Assembly: GCF_028389875.1 (NCBI RefSeq)
Contig: NC_084663.1
Coordinates: 205,127,876-205,191,875 of the forward strand
DNA: 64,000 bases
From: Rhea pennata
Taxonomy: Eukaryota > Chordata > Aves > Rheiformes > Rheidae
Reading direction: 5' to 3'
Made by a program: the position numbers and the translations under genes. Shown one piece after another: positions 48,928 to 61,989 of this stretch (within the stretch, counting starts at the first letter, position 1; every line of letters starts with the position of its first letter). Below the pieces are notes generated by a model, which worked only from the letters and a program-made list of their open reading frames with translations, had not been told where the DNA came from and searched no databases.

Positions 48928-51900
48928 CTAAGAATGAAAGCAGACATAAACATGCAGAATCTATCACAGATGACCACGTGGTTAATCATTTCTCTAAGCT
49001 AGACTTGATAATTGCACCTTAAATGTTCTAGTTGTTTAACCAATATAACAAAGTGCCAATTCAAAATGTTACTTTCTTATAGATGAGCAAGGCTAAGCTC
49101 TTACATAAATGTTACCTAACTGCTCACTTAAACACAGGTTTATTTGAGCATTATTTCATTTTGCTACTTTTTTTTATGGCACACCTGTTTTTTACCCATA
49201 CAGTCATTTCCTTTACTATGTTTATATGAACTGTTTTACACTTGTTTACTGCCATCTTGTGTTGACGTTTTTAAAAGTTACTTCACTAGCCAGAACGAAG
49301 GATCATCATTACAGTAGTTTAAATTTATATGATTCTTTTTTTATCGTGAAAATTGTTGAAATGTTAGGTACTTGATGATTGTTTTATTCTGGAATCATTA
49401 AGTATCAAACAGTGCTTGTGGGAATTAGACGGATACTCAATACTATTATGCATCTTTCCTTGAAAACACAACTTTAGAGTCAGAAGCAAGGAAATGAAGC
49501 TACTAATGGAAGGAAATACAGCCGCAGAAAAATGGCCAATCTGATGAAGTTGGCCAGGGGACGCTAAAAGGGAAGGTGCACATTCACAGGTTTGATACAG
49601 CAGAAACACACATAGGCTTATAGATAAATACGTATCTTGTTTTGAGCAAAAAGGAAGAGAAGCTCCTGACAGCAGTGATTGCATCAGAAAACCAATGACA
49701 AGGATACTGTCAAAGAAAACACCAGAAATATGGTCTTGAGGAAAGCTAACCACAGGAACTTCGTGAAAAATGTTGACTAGAAAAGAAGCTTAGAGCTATG
49801 AATAAAGATCATGTCTCTTCTTGTTTAGCTTCTTTAAATTCTTTAAATTTAGCGATATGTGCCGTATTATATCCTTTGTAATAACCAGGCTTGCATTTTA
49901 AAAAACCATGACTCTAGAAAGAAATTGCCCCCCCCTCCCCCCGCCACCCCACAAAATAACAAACACAAAAGCTCTATTTTTGTTAACATCTCAGGCTAAC
50001 TACTGTCTGGAAAAGAAACTATTTCCACAGGAAAAAAAAAAAAAAAAAAAAAAACAGAATCCTGTCAAACCAATACGGAACAAATTGTAGTCTACGCAGA
50101 TAACAAAGATGCCAAAAAAATCCATAAAAGATACAGAACACAAACTGCAAAAACATCTGGAAACTATCTAGAGTCATGTGAGATGATTATAGAGTCAGCA
50201 GCTGAAACCTATCCAAAGAGAAGGAGAAAATTGACTGAACTCCTAAAATGGACTAGGAAAAGGAATTGAAAAGATGACCAAAGGATAACATGTCACAGAC
50301 CAGAATGTTTCACAAAATGAGTAGGTTCAGGAATAGCTTTGACCAACTTGGAATTTTGTAATAGAAATTCTGTAACATGGACTTACAGAGCTGAAAGATT
50401 ACCCTCAGAAGGAAATCAAAGGTCCTGCAGACGAGCTGCCTGTATTTGAAATTGAATTTACCAGAGAATATAGTTAAGATGTAATATTTAAAATGGACCA
50501 GACTGTTTTAGCTTAAACAACATAGGACTCGTTGTCTCTCGAAGAAAGGCGCCCTTTTCCAAATAACAAGAGCTTGGTTATTATAATATATTATGGCCTA
50601 TGTGAAATGCCTAGGAAGAGCAAATCTAGATGAAGACAGGTATTATACTGTTTGCACTGAAAAGGCTAGGAAATACAGGATCCAACACTTCAGCAAATCA
50701 CTCTAAAATGGAACAGAATGCCCAAAATTAGAAAATCAAGATTGAAAATTATACTCCTGTAATGTAATGAGAAAAACTGAAGTAAGAATGTAATGAAGAT
50801 GAACTCCTGAAGTTTTTGCTATTTAATTGTAACATAATATTGTATAATTGAATGACTGCAGGCATTTCCTAAGCATTTCAGGCTATGTATCAGGAATTTT
50901 GCACTAAAACAATAAAAAATATAGGTTTTACTGCACTGATCAGGTATATAATTAATATTATGGGACTGTTGCTCATTAAACAGCTGCCTTTCCAGTAGCA
51001 AAAGGTAAAAAGCACTGAGGATCATAGAAAGAGTATATCAGGGAGATATTCTTCTGAGTAGCTCAAAGGTTGCTAGAAAAACAGTTGTCTTTTATATTTC
51101 TACCAAGATTAGGATGGAACAAAACTTAGGAGGGAGTCTAAGAAAATATTTGTACAGAAAGATAAAATGCAACTGTGTGAATAGTAATGCTTGCACCAAA
51201 GTTTGTCCAACATTAAATTGTAGCTCTGAGAAATACACAATGTAGAAGGGGGTATAACTTTCAAATGAGGACAAGAAAGAGTTACAAAGGAGAGAGGACA
51301 AAGATTAATAATAACAGTGAGGCTCCATACTTTAGACAGAGTTTGTGCAGCTGAGAATTGGGGACATTAAATCATCCTATATAAAAATGACATTACAAGC
51401 TGGAATCTTTGACTAAAATAAATAGGATGACATAAAGAAAAAGAAGTGTACAGGAGATGTATGCTGAGTATGTATATTCTTAAGAGCCAGAAATCCAAAT
51501 GTTTTGGATAAAGGGAAAAGGTAAAGCAATCGGGTCTGTCACAGAAAGTTTGGGTGGTCTGAGTGGTAACTAAGAATGAAAACCATGGCCAGAAGGATTC
51601 GCAGCTGTAGATAAGTCAGTTAGGGAGTGCCAGACTTTAAACAAACACACAAACCAACAAAAAGAACTATGAAGAGAAAATAGATAGTATTTCCTCATGG
51701 CAAGGATTTGCAGAAGAAATAAAAATAGGCTTGGAGTAAACATTGTTCAAATAAAGCCAAAACAAATTTACAACATAAATGTTCCGGGTTACTTGGTTTT
51801 TAAAACTATCTTCCCTCACATAAAGCTACCAAGCCATTTTAATGATCCCTATAGACCTGAAAAACCAAGACCAGAAAAATGTATGGCAATCAAAAACATG

Positions 51901-52232
51901 ACGAGAACAGTTTGTCTCAAAATTCCTAATGTGCCTCACAGTCTTACTAGCATGACGCTTATTATCTGATTTATTCATTTCACCAAGGTTTCACGTTATT
52001 ACTCCAAAACATCAAATATGTGACTTCCAGACAGTTGACAGCATTGTCACAATCCATCCAAGATCCAGGCATGTCAGTACACAAGTGACAGCCAGGTTGG
52101 AAGTTGCAGTCATCAGCATTTGCATGACACAATTTGATTTTCTCAAATCCATAAAGGTGAATCTACTATATTACAAACATGGAAGATCTTTATAGTGCAA
52201 ACAGAAAATAATGAAAACGATATTTTTCTTAC
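48928..52232. other. DEUP1 intron 3
   Basis: 3.3 kb. From about 49360 to 51690 the plus strand is strikingly purine-rich, which leaves long stop-free frames on the minus strand (49364-49753) without protein character. It includes a C-rich tract at 49928-49950 and A23 at 50032-50054. It might be an old, unrecognised insertion; no LTR or ORF can be supported. Confidence 0.5.
50032..50054. repeat. A23 homopolymer
   Basis: Uninterrupted A run in DEUP1 intron 3. Confidence 0.85.
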
Positions 52233-52328
52233 TTGAGATTTCAGTGCTTGAAGCTGAACTTCATAATTCTGAACCATTTCATACTTAGTTTTCTGTAAGT
52301 TTTCCAGTTTTTGTTGAAGTAGTCCCAC
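52233..52328 (-). CDS. DEUP1: DEUP1 exon 3
   Basis: A 96-nt phase-0 exon of 32 codons: VGLLQQKLENLQKTKYEMVQ, then NYEVQLQALKSQ. It matches VGLLRQKLDSLEKCN...QNYEGQLQSLKAQ of the family. Acceptor actgtag, donor CAA|gtaaga. Confidence 0.96.
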
Positions 52329-53492
52329 CTACAGTAAGAATAAGCATGTAATTTTACCCTTTCTAAAGTGTTCAAAAATGCGTAATTTTGGAAGCACTTA
52401 TTTGAAACTTCAAAAAAGACTGTTGCATAAAAGATGAATGTTAAAAAACTATTTTTTTAAAAATAATAAAACTGGACATCACGAACCTGGATTGTACAGA
52501 CATCAAGTTCAGGATTTTAGAATAAAAACTCTTTGTGTGCTTATGCTCCGACTTAATGATAGCACTGTCTGTCATGAAAGACTCTCTAAGTGAAAAATTC
52601 TAGCCAAACTGTATGAATGACTCACTGGCCACCAACGTGAAAATTTTGCATAACATACAGACAACATACAGAAAATCTATATTTTTCTGGAGAGAGAGTA
52701 GGAAGCCAGGTGGAATATGCTAAAATATTTCAGATAATAACTGCGTATAGGCAAATAAACTAAGGCTTTAAGGGCTGGCTAGCTGAATTATTCTCTTGGC
52801 TCCTCTGACTGTAATGACTAAGGGTAACTGAATTAAATTCTAAATTGTTTGTTAGGGTGAGGTATATCATTTTCCAAACTCCCATGGACTATAATGGCAC
52901 CTAGTTTTAGGTTTAGGCACCTTGTTCACGCACAGACACTTATGAGTATATACCTAAATTCAGATGCCTTAAACAAGAGTTGAATGCCATGCTGATGGCA
53001 TTCACTGATGGGTTCATTGATGTCTCTAAACCATTCTAAGTGGTAATACAATAAAAATTGTGTTGTTAATAATAAAATTAAAATACGAAGTCCATGGAGC
53101 ATGTAAAATGATAAAAAATGCAGACGAACAGGAATTACAAAGACAAAATTTGTTCTAACTTTTTGAACAGTGCATTTTCACTTTCAATTTCTGACGATGC
53201 TAGAAGTGTTGGCATTTAAAAAAAGTTGAATTATATTTTATAACTAAACTCAGAATATTTGATTTAGATCCTAGGGAAATAGAATAAATATAGAATTTTC
53301 AATGGCACTTTTACTGTCATTTTTCAGAACAGAAGCACACTTTAAAACAAAATATCAAAAAATAATTGCTGACCTTTAAAACTATTCTTGATATTTTGAC
53401 ATGACAGAATGAACAGGACTACTTATAGAGCATATTATTAACTAACTCCCAGAATAAATACCTTCTTCATAGAATGTGATATTTTTAAGTAC
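52329..53492. other. DEUP1 intron 2
   Basis: 1.2 kb, nothing recognised. Confidence 0.6.
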
Positions 53493-53664
53493 CTCTTGAC
53501 CTTTTTGATCCAATTTACTTTGGGCATTTGCTAATTCTTGATCCTGGATAGTCATCTTTGCCTCCAAAGCTCGCATCTTCCTTTCCCATTCCACTTTCTT
53601 GCTGTTTACCATGATATCAATTTGACGCATTAATTCCTGAAGTTCAGCTTCACATGGAGAAGCT
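53493..53664 (-). CDS. DEUP1: DEUP1 exon 2 (first securely placed exon)
   Basis: A 172-nt exon: one base, then 57 codons from ASPCEAELQELMRQIDIMVN to LDQKGQE. It matches the conserved N-terminus (SPCEAELQELM.QIDIM, WERKMRALE, DQELANAQ). Acceptor tattag, donor GAG|gtactt. No in-frame ATG lies in the exon; the ATG 24 nt upstream of it lies in intron sequence. The start codon must come from an upstream exon, as in mammals, where about ten residues beginning MENQ precede SPCEAE. An alternative acceptor two bases further in (ag|CT) would change the required phase. Confidence 0.95.
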
Positions 53665-54398
53665 CTAATAATATAAAATATATACATATATTTCTAATAA
53701 GGAAGAATACAGATTTTAATTTAGATTACAAAGATTTGTTTTTTTAATTATGATGGAAATACAGAGTTTTCAATATCAGAAAAAAGATATAGACAAGCTA
53801 AATGATGCCTTCAAGAGTAGCTGGGATCCCACTTCTCCATTCTGAAGCTAAAATCAGAGCATTTAGGATACTCTGGACTTTTGGCTCATTTAAATGCTGT
53901 TTGATTACTCTTTCAGGGATAAGTTATCCAATGAACATAAATTAAGTTGAAAGAATGTTGTAGTGAGGTCAAAGACTTTCAGGCCCACACCTCAACGGAC
54001 AAAAGTAAGAGGAGCTAAACCCTAAGTTGCACTTGGATATAGGACTTCTCATTCCCCACAGTAATAATGGAAGTAGGTTATTAACAGCCAGCTTGAAAAA
54101 CAGTACTGATTTTTAATTGCTAGTTCAAATTTTATATTTCGATTTCATATTCTCTTTGCTAAATGGATTTAAGTGACAAGATAACTTCTATAGCATTAGT
54201 CTACCAGGAAACATAGAAATGAGTGAATTTTGAAATGGACTTGTCTTTGGGGGACATTTTGCTGTACTTAAATTCAGATTGTGCAATATCTGAAACATAA
54301 ACAGTACAGTTTTCCCAAACTTCTGAGTATGGAATACATCCCTTACAGTATGACTTATTTACCAATGATAGAACATGTCTTATATTGTTGCTTTCAGA
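53665..54398. other. DEUP1 5' intron sequence
   Basis: Nothing recognised. Confidence 0.6.
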
Positions 54399-54960
54399 TC
54401 ATGATATCTCATAAGTAGCAAAAGGAGGTGATCCCTGAAAATAAACCTGGACCCTTTTTCTCTCCAGAACAGTCTCCCATGGGATTCTTCCAAACAGATC
54501 CCTGAAGAGGCCAAAGTCTGCTTTCCTCAAGTCCAGGATTGTGATCCTTCTTTTTGCTTTTTTCTCTCCTCTCAGGATTTTGAACTCCACCATCTCATGG
54601 CAACTGTAGCTAAGGTTTCCCCCAGTCTTCACATCCTCAACCTGTTCCTCCTTGTTTGTAAATACGAGGTCCAACAGATCACTCCATCCCCTGCAGCATG
54701 GAGTCGCCCGCTACTATCATTCACGGATTCTTCCTGTTGCTCTTATGTGGGTCAGGTCTAGCTGGCTTGGGTGCTTCACTGGACAGAGCTCCCAGCTCCC
54801 CTTGTCAGCTACCAGGGCACTGAATCTGGTCTATAATTGCTGGTCTTAAGGTGGAGCAGAATCCTTCCTGCTGGCGCCAGAAGCGAAAAGCTTCCGTCCT
54901 TTGCCGTCCTGGGAGTACCCACTTCCCAACACACCAGGCAGAGACTCTGCCTCCCCCTTT
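54399..54960 (-). mobile_element. CR1 LINE copy 5 (internally deleted fragment)
   Basis: On the minus strand, 54399-54674 codes for the CR1 endonuclease C-terminal region (DLVFTNKEEQVEDVKTGG..., DFGLFRDLFGRIPWE). Directly upstream, 54675-54960 holds a piece resembling the end of the CR1 ORF1 product, with the esterase-type GDS motif (IVAGDSMLQG; GDS codons at 54700-54708). Most of the endonuclease between them is missing, so two distant parts of the element are fused. Confidence 0.8.
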
Positions 54961-56091
54961 GGTACATATAGTTAATGTAGGGCAGATCAGAAGGGCCAGC
55001 AGAAATTTAAAGCTGTCAAAGTTGTCCTCTCAGTTATGTGGGAGCAGTATATTGATTAAAAAGAAAGAAAAAAAGAAAAATTGCCTGGACAGTGTCAAAC
55101 AATATTAGTGTATATCATTTAGCAGCCATATACAATGTATCTGAATTTATTTTGGAGCTTTCTCTATTCTATATAAATTCAAACTTTGTATTCCGGTATG
55201 AATATAGAAAGAATTTGAATAAGAAAGATACCATCAGAGAATATTAGTTTGTGTATACTATATCTAGGCAAGAAACTGCATAATTCTTTCTGCACTCCAA
55301 TATTTTTATTTGTGGAAATGACTATGTGACATCTGAATTATACAGTTCTTTTATAGTATGAAAGATTTTTTTTCCTTAGGTATTTTGGAGATTTTATTGA
55401 CCATTTAAACATTTTAAGGAATGCTAGCTTCCCTCAATCTGTAAGTACACAGTTGGCATTTCAGGTTTGTAATGATTTCTTCAAGTCAGAAACTTTCTTG
55501 AATTTCTGTATCTATGCTCAGTTTTCAAAGAAATTTTGCAATTAGAAAAAGTAGTATTACATCACGATTAAATAAAACTATGTATCGATATGTTCCTTAA
55601 CATCTTTCTTTCTGCCTTATTGCTTCTCATACACTTAGCCTAGGATTCTATGACTTATGGAAAAGATAAAGCAGACCACACACATTCATGCCTAACTCCT
55701 CTCTTTAAACTAAAGAAGGGAAATTTAATTGCATCAGTACCCAGAGCTGCTTTTGGACTAGTACAAAGAGCAGTTAGCCATTGAAGAAACTGGTTGTCTA
55801 TGTCCATATCCCTACAAAGTTTCCATAAAACCTTGTGCTCACTGAGTCATATGGAAAAAAAATCTGATATTGAGTAATTCCAAATAATCTACAAAAATTA
55901 TCTATCACTTGTTTATCTTTAAAAACTTTGATCTCATTTACATGAATTGACATACTATATTAGAATTAGCTATGTCAATGTTTTTGAGAAAAACTTTTAA
56001 CAGACCCAGCACTGTAATGCTTGCTTTTCTTATTTCTTGAAATAAAATCATGTTTATCAGTTTTTAGTACATTCAGCGCTCATAATATGTA

Positions 56092-56112
56092 GATATATAT
56101 ATATATATATTT
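56092..56112. repeat. (TA)n microsatellite
   Basis: About ten TA units. Confidence 0.85.
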
Positions 56113-57489
56113 ATAGTAAGTAGTAAAAGTGGCATATATTTCACTAAAGTGAGGGAAAATCTTTTGCACACTGTTTTTAACCAGGAGATGTGTTGAAATT
56201 TTTGAGAAGTAGCCTCTCTCTTATTTCACTTTCTGTAAACATCTATTTTTCACATATTTTTTCCAGCAGCATGTTATCTGCATATCTTTTTCATGCATTT
56301 GTTGAGAAATTTTTTCCCACTTCCGTTTTTATGATTGTTTTTATTTGTTTTTATTTTTTGTACCTTTTTATCTCCTGTTCTAGTTTTAACTGCTTTATAA
56401 TTTTTTAAAATAAGAGATTCTATTTGTAACTGACCCTAATACATGGCTTTTGTTAGAAGACCTCTGTTTACCTTATCTTTACCACATATTGAAAAGTTTT
56501 GAAATGTGTCATTTTTAGTCATTGCAATCTTATCTTGGCCAAGAAAAACAAAACATTCTCATTTGGAATCATCAGATAATTGTTTTCAATGATGTGATCT
56601 GATCATGCCATTGCAAAAATTTCTGCAATCTTCCCTCTGCAATGATTTTGAGATTAGAGTATCTAATTACTGTTCTATCTAAATGAAGGTAGAAATGAAT
56701 TACATGATATTTCTTCAGTGTCAACTCTTTTCTTATCTCAATAAATTATACTGTTAGTAAACAGTTGGTTGCACACTTGCTTTCTCTTCACTTTTTTAAT
56801 CTGTTGCAGTGACTATTCATTGCACAACTGACATTTAATCTAAATTTAATTTCCATTTCCTCATACTGTTATTTTCATGCCTTTTTCTTTTTCTTTTTTT
56901 GTTTTTGATTCAATACAGAGGCCTGTATTGAATTTCCTGTTGATAAAACAGCATTTCTGTTATTTCATAAATTTGTTAACTGTATTTCCTTAAATTTAAA
57001 CTGATGCAAAAAGTGTATTATAATCAGTTACTTTTCATGATGATAAATTTAGCCTTTTAGTAAACAGTTTTTTTCATATAAAAGTGTCTAAGAATACTTT
57101 GTCATTGTTTTGAGTTATGCCATGTTCTTTTTTCCTCTTAAGGGTATTATTTAGCCTACTGAGATTTTCTTAAAAAGTAAATGTAATGGCCACTGATTAT
57201 AGTTTTTTGATTTATGAAAGTATAAAAGTTACATAGTCTCTTGATTGTTGACGGTACATAACTTTGTGGGGCAAATGCCTTTATGATGGCTAATCAGTAT
57301 GCAGTAATTCTGGTGTTTCTATGAAGTGGAAGCTTGTAAAAATGTACACAGCTATTTGCTTTAGTTAGTCCTTCACATTTTGTAGCTCCTTTTCCTCTCC
57401 CTGTGCTTTGGCCCTGAAATCAATTTATTTATGAAATAATTGCCTTAGAGATGGTCACTCAGGGGCAAAAGACAGTGCAACATCTACAT

Positions 57490-57780
57490 AAAGTAATGGC
57501 AGCCTACGAAAGGGTTAATAATAAAAAACACAATGTGCCTGAACCAGTCCATCCTTGGGAATGTTGGGACAGGAGTCCAACACGCAGCACCAGGACAGAA
57601 TGGCGTTTTGCGTCACCTACATTACAACCTGGCATATGCTGAGGACACTGCACCTGAGAAAGGTACTCTTCCACACCCGAGCTGTTTAGCCAGCTCCCCA
57701 CATTTCTGCTCTCGCAACTTCATCCTGCCGTCACATGGGTGTTTCCTGTTTGCTGCTTTGGATTGAGCGCTGGCCCCACA
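57490..57780. promoter_or_regulatory. GC/CpG-richer patch, possible DEUP1 promoter region
   Basis: Eight CpGs lie in about 290 nt within several kilobases of very CpG-poor sequence, 4 kb upstream of DEUP1 exon 2. Frames are open on both strands here (for example 57451-57642 on +) but show no family signature. Promoter status is inference from position and composition only. Confidence 0.25.
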
Positions 57781-60700
57781 CATTCTGTGTTTGGCATCTT
57801 GCATGCTCAACCTCTGACTGCACTACAACAGAAAAAAAAAAGAGTTCCTTGGCATGCAAATGTGTTTGTACCTTTTTTGTAGTGTTTAAATGTTGCATAG
57901 CCCATGTTTTTCTTGTAATCATTACAAGAAATTGGAGAAAATTTGTTAGATTTACAACATCATAATTGAAATCTCAAATAATCTTTTAAGTAAAAGTAAA
58001 AAAAAAAAATTAAGACTTTTTTTATCAACAAATCCTAGAAAGATTATTTTATATCAGTGTTAATGTTGGAAAAGCTTTTTAAATACACACATACATCTTA
58101 AAATCATTTTAATGATAATTTTTTTTCAATGTCATTTTAAAATTGAGTATGAGCCATAGAATGGTAATAACCAAAGTTCAAGCATTGCGAAGTAGCAACC
58201 ACAAAGCAGTGATGCTCCTCACTCAGACTCAGGAGGAGTGCCTGAAACTCCCCTCAAAACAGTGTTAATGGTGCAGTAAACTTTGAATTCCTCTGGAGCA
58301 AATATAAAAAGGGATTTTTAAAACAGAACATGAAGTACTACTGCATCAGGAACAGCTTTTTCTGCTTCTCTTGCAGAGAGAGACATGTTCCTCCAGCCTC
58401 ACATACTGTCAGGTGGCAACATTTTGGTGAATCACCAGCAATGGCTATATCTGATTTTAGTCTTCATAAGTAGACCTTTTATTGTTTCTTCATATGAATC
58501 ATCTAATTGTCCCTGAGCAAATGCAAATGAAATCGCCGGCCTAGATCATCAGTTACTCTTTTGGTCCTCCCAAGTCTGCTAGACAGTTTTCTCTCAACAA
58601 TTGATGCATGTTTCTTGAACCACCCACCAAAAATATACAAAATGAAGCTGTTAAAGGAAAAATCTTTTCTGAAACTGTGTCTCAGTTTTACTATTTTCAT
58701 CTTTTCATCTTTAGCTACTGTCTTATCTAGATCCTCCAGTTATGGCTAAAACTGTGCCTCAAGCTGTAGATTACTGCCGTAGTTCCACTACCAGAATGAC
58801 CCTGTAACATGGCTGTAGCACTCCAAATACATCTGCATACCACAGAGTTATTAATTGCTGCTGTAACTACTATTTTATTTCTTCAAGTATTTTGAAAATA
58901 ATGCTAACTCTCCCCCTCCCTCAAGAATATGGCTGGTCATATGATATCAGAACCCTGAGAATTTCATTTGATTCCTGGAAATATATGGATTTATATACAG
59001 AATATGGAAAATTCTGGTATCTTTTGTTTTATATCCCATCAGTCATTAGGGAAACAAACACATAAAGAACAAGATTTCCCATAAAGCAAAGATGTATGGG
59101 ATTCCCACCCATACTCATTCAAAATTCCCACACTGCTGAACCTATACTTCAGATGGGTTCCTCCTGCATGGCAATAATGACTTGTACTTGAGCAAGTGGC
59201 AGATATTTTTTGGTTAAATTTACTTTGAAACAGTGCAAAACTCCTGAAAGTATCACATTTTTAAAGTGATGTAGGTAAGCTCTTATCTTTTTCACTCCCT
59301 TTTCATATTAGTAAAATAGACATGATTCATATTTTAGTGCTGTTTATAATGATTTATTTGTATTAAGAGAGCAATAATGCATCCAAAATCTCGATGTTTC
59401 CAGATTCAAACAAACCAAAGCCCAGATAACAAGCTCTACCAACTCCAGGTCTTTATCTATTTTAAAACTGTTTTTTTGCATTAGTTAGACCTTGACAGCT
59501 CTATTCACCCTCTTGCACTGGAGTTCTACACAGATCTGTATTTTTCTGATTGTTTCTTAAGAGCCACAGAAATATTTTTCCCTGTATCCTTTAGAATAAA
59601 GTTGTAATTTAGAACCTGAAATTGTTAGAAATGTTTAGTTCAGACTGTCAGTACCTACTTCATGCCCTCTCCCCTTTACACTTAGGTTTATAGACAAATA
59701 GGAAAATACGTATGATCATATCTATGCAAACATATGTAAAATCTATGCAGAGGAATGTAAGCAAAGATTTCCATCTTACACAGTACATTCATTTAGTTTT
59801 TGATCTTTAAGCCAGATTCTAGACCCAATACTATTTCCTTTTCTCTTCTAAAAGATAGCTTTAAAAATAGGAATTATATTAACTGCTTGTGATACAACAG
59901 TCTATTAGAATCTTCTGCCCTAGAGTATATGAAATACAAGTAATTTTTTAAACATTTTTATTCACTTTGTCAGCCATACACATTTGTGGACGGATAATTT
60001 GTGATTTATGAGTTCTAAAAGCATGGAAATAGTTATCATATCTACGCCCATTACTCAGCCAGTTTCCTAAAATTTAAAGGATCTGCATTATCCCTGGGAT
60101 ACTGTCAGTACAGACAGAAACTAATGTCTTCTGCCACCAGAGGTATATTCTAAACTGACTTTTTAGATTTTTTGTACAGTTAATGGAAATAAATAGCTAC
60201 CTAGAACACTCTGTTTATGATGGAATGAACCACTCTCTAGATTCATCCGTAACAGCCTAAAATTTCACATATGTCAGTTACAACTAAGGCTTGAACTCTT
60301 AAAATAGGCTCTCTCCAAAGAATAGTTAATATTTTGATTTTTTAAAATTCAAGTTCTTAGATGACTGTATTTACAAATTGTATCACTAACAAAAAGGCCT
60401 CTTAAAATAAAAAAGTGCCACATTGTTCAGAATATTGTATTTTACTAGAGTGTACTAATTTTTTTTTTATCATGAAAAGTGTACATATTATTCTTCAATA
60501 CAACAGAACATGCATAGTCACACCATATAAAAAACTCATTGGGTCAGAATAAGGTGTGATTGAACATGTATGTTTTTATGAAGACAGATTTTTACACTTA
60601 ATGTGTGTCATATTACCTATAACTGCTTCTTGATAATAATGATATAAGATTTTTTTAATATGAAAATATGTAATATGTTCATTTATAAAATTACGATAAA

Positions 60701-61976
60701 TTATCTAGCTCATTAGATGGGGAGGTGCTTTTTATATTGCTGTGTTCCTGGAACCGGCTGGATGGGATAGGATGAGGTCCTATCGTGTCTTCTCGTTGCT
60801 TCAGAACTATCTAGTTTCACATCATTTGTTTCATGCTATAACAGCATAATCATGCCATGATTTAACCGCATAACCTTGTCAATAGACACGGCATCTAATA
60901 TCGTCAGCTCCTGCAATATGCAAGTGAGGATGGGGAACAGCAAAGTTCTGTAAAGCCATCTGTCTCAAGAAGTTCTCAACAATGCCTACGCATACAGAGC
61001 CAGACCCTGCCATTCCTAAGCCCCACAACGTGGTCCTGTTCATTTCAGTGATACATTTCGCATGACTGCTTTCAGTGAGATTCAGATCTCGCCCGGGTTT
61101 ACAATTCTTCTTTAAAAAGACTTTGTGCTGTGATAATATTTTTTTTTTAGATTAGTACTGGAAGAACTGAACTTGGATTGTGTCAAAAAAGACGACTGTG
61201 TTGTGAATGAAAAGTGCATTCTTAATACTTGGTTAGAACAATTGTGGTTAGTATACGTGCAAATTAAGACTGGTTTTAACATTTTTTTCTAAGACTTTTG
61301 AAATTTTTAATGCTGTGATATGTAGCCTAGCAACTTTAATTGCTATTGAAAAACATTTCAAATAACATTTCTTAGCACTTTAATAAAATTTCACATCTTT
61401 CTTTTTTTTTTTGTTCAGGTATACAGATTTTTAAAATAAAAGAAAAATAACAAAGACAGTCACCAAATCATTAACTAAAGGAATGAGCTGTGTTGTCCTA
61501 CTTATTAGTAACTTCTCCGTAGTTCACATAGAAAGCAGTAGAAGAAATGAAGAAACAGTTGTATTTGCTTCTGAAATAACTAGTACTTCACATTTCACAT
61601 CTTTAACAAAACAGAATATTCAATTCTATTATGTGTTCAACTCCCAGATAAGTCAGTACTTACTTAGACAGAGTTTGCCCCTGAAACATTTCCTTGTTCT
61701 GCTCCATATTCTTGATAGTCTTTTAACCTGTCAAAACAACATAAATAAATAATTCAGATTCTTACATGTATATGTTTACATAGCCAAGTAGTACATACTG
61801 GATAGTTCTGTGCTTTCCTTTCAATTTGTGTAATTCTTCAATTGCAAAAAACAGGAGTAGGCAAATGCAGCTCTAATTCACAGGCTGGAACGGGCAGGAT
61901 GCTCAGCTCTGTGATAGCAGCTCTTGTACTTGGAGCAACAGCAAGATCCCAGAGGTGCTGCTGTCTGAAGAATAAC

Positions 61977-61989
61977 TTTGGTTTTCCAT
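61977..61989 (-). CDS. possible DEUP1 start exon fragment (weak)
   Basis: On the minus strand ATG GAA AAC CAA encodes MENQ, the N-terminus I recall for mammalian DEUP1, followed one base later by gt. Joined to the alternative exon 2 acceptor (ag|CT) it would read MENQ-T-SPCEAE. The donor (A|gttatt) is far from consensus, and exon 2's better acceptor needs a different phase, so this may be coincidence. The frame continues open for 28 codons. Confidence 0.25.

Larger units (their letters stand above)
14543..53664 (-). other. DEUP1: DEUP1 gene (deuterosome assembly protein 1), exon 2 to 3' end
   Basis: DEUP1 (CCDC67), a paralogue of CEP63, builds the deuterosome, the cytoplasmic platform on which multiciliated cells make many centrioles at once; it recruits CEP152 and, through it, PLK4. 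Twelve minus-strand exons were placed by eye from known family sequence and gt/ag sites. Lengths are 172, 96, 135, 114, 213, 146, 106, 198, 87, 200, 301 and 171 nt, 1939 nt in all: one base of a split codon, 645 codons and a stop. All phases agree and no internal stop occurs. The protein is almost wholly helical coiled coil up to exon 11, then a low-complexity linker (exon 12), then a conserved C-terminal helix ending KQNRHI. It is about 40-50 residues longer than the human protein (604 as I recall). Exons are numbered from 2 because the start-bearing exon is not securely found. All four intronic CR1 copies lie antisense. Confidence 0.93.

Noticed and set aside
49364..49753. 129-codon minus-strand frame
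   Set aside because: The plus strand is purine-rich here, which removes the complements of stop codons. No start context, domain or splice sites fit.
49740..49905. LTR-like stretch with AATAAA in intron 3
   Set aside because: No matching second copy, no primer-binding site and no coding remnants; the resemblance is too weak.
57451..57642. 63-codon plus-strand frame in the GC-richer patch, considered as a retroviral or gene remnant
   Set aside because: No conserved motif could be named; openness on both strands suggests base composition, not coding.
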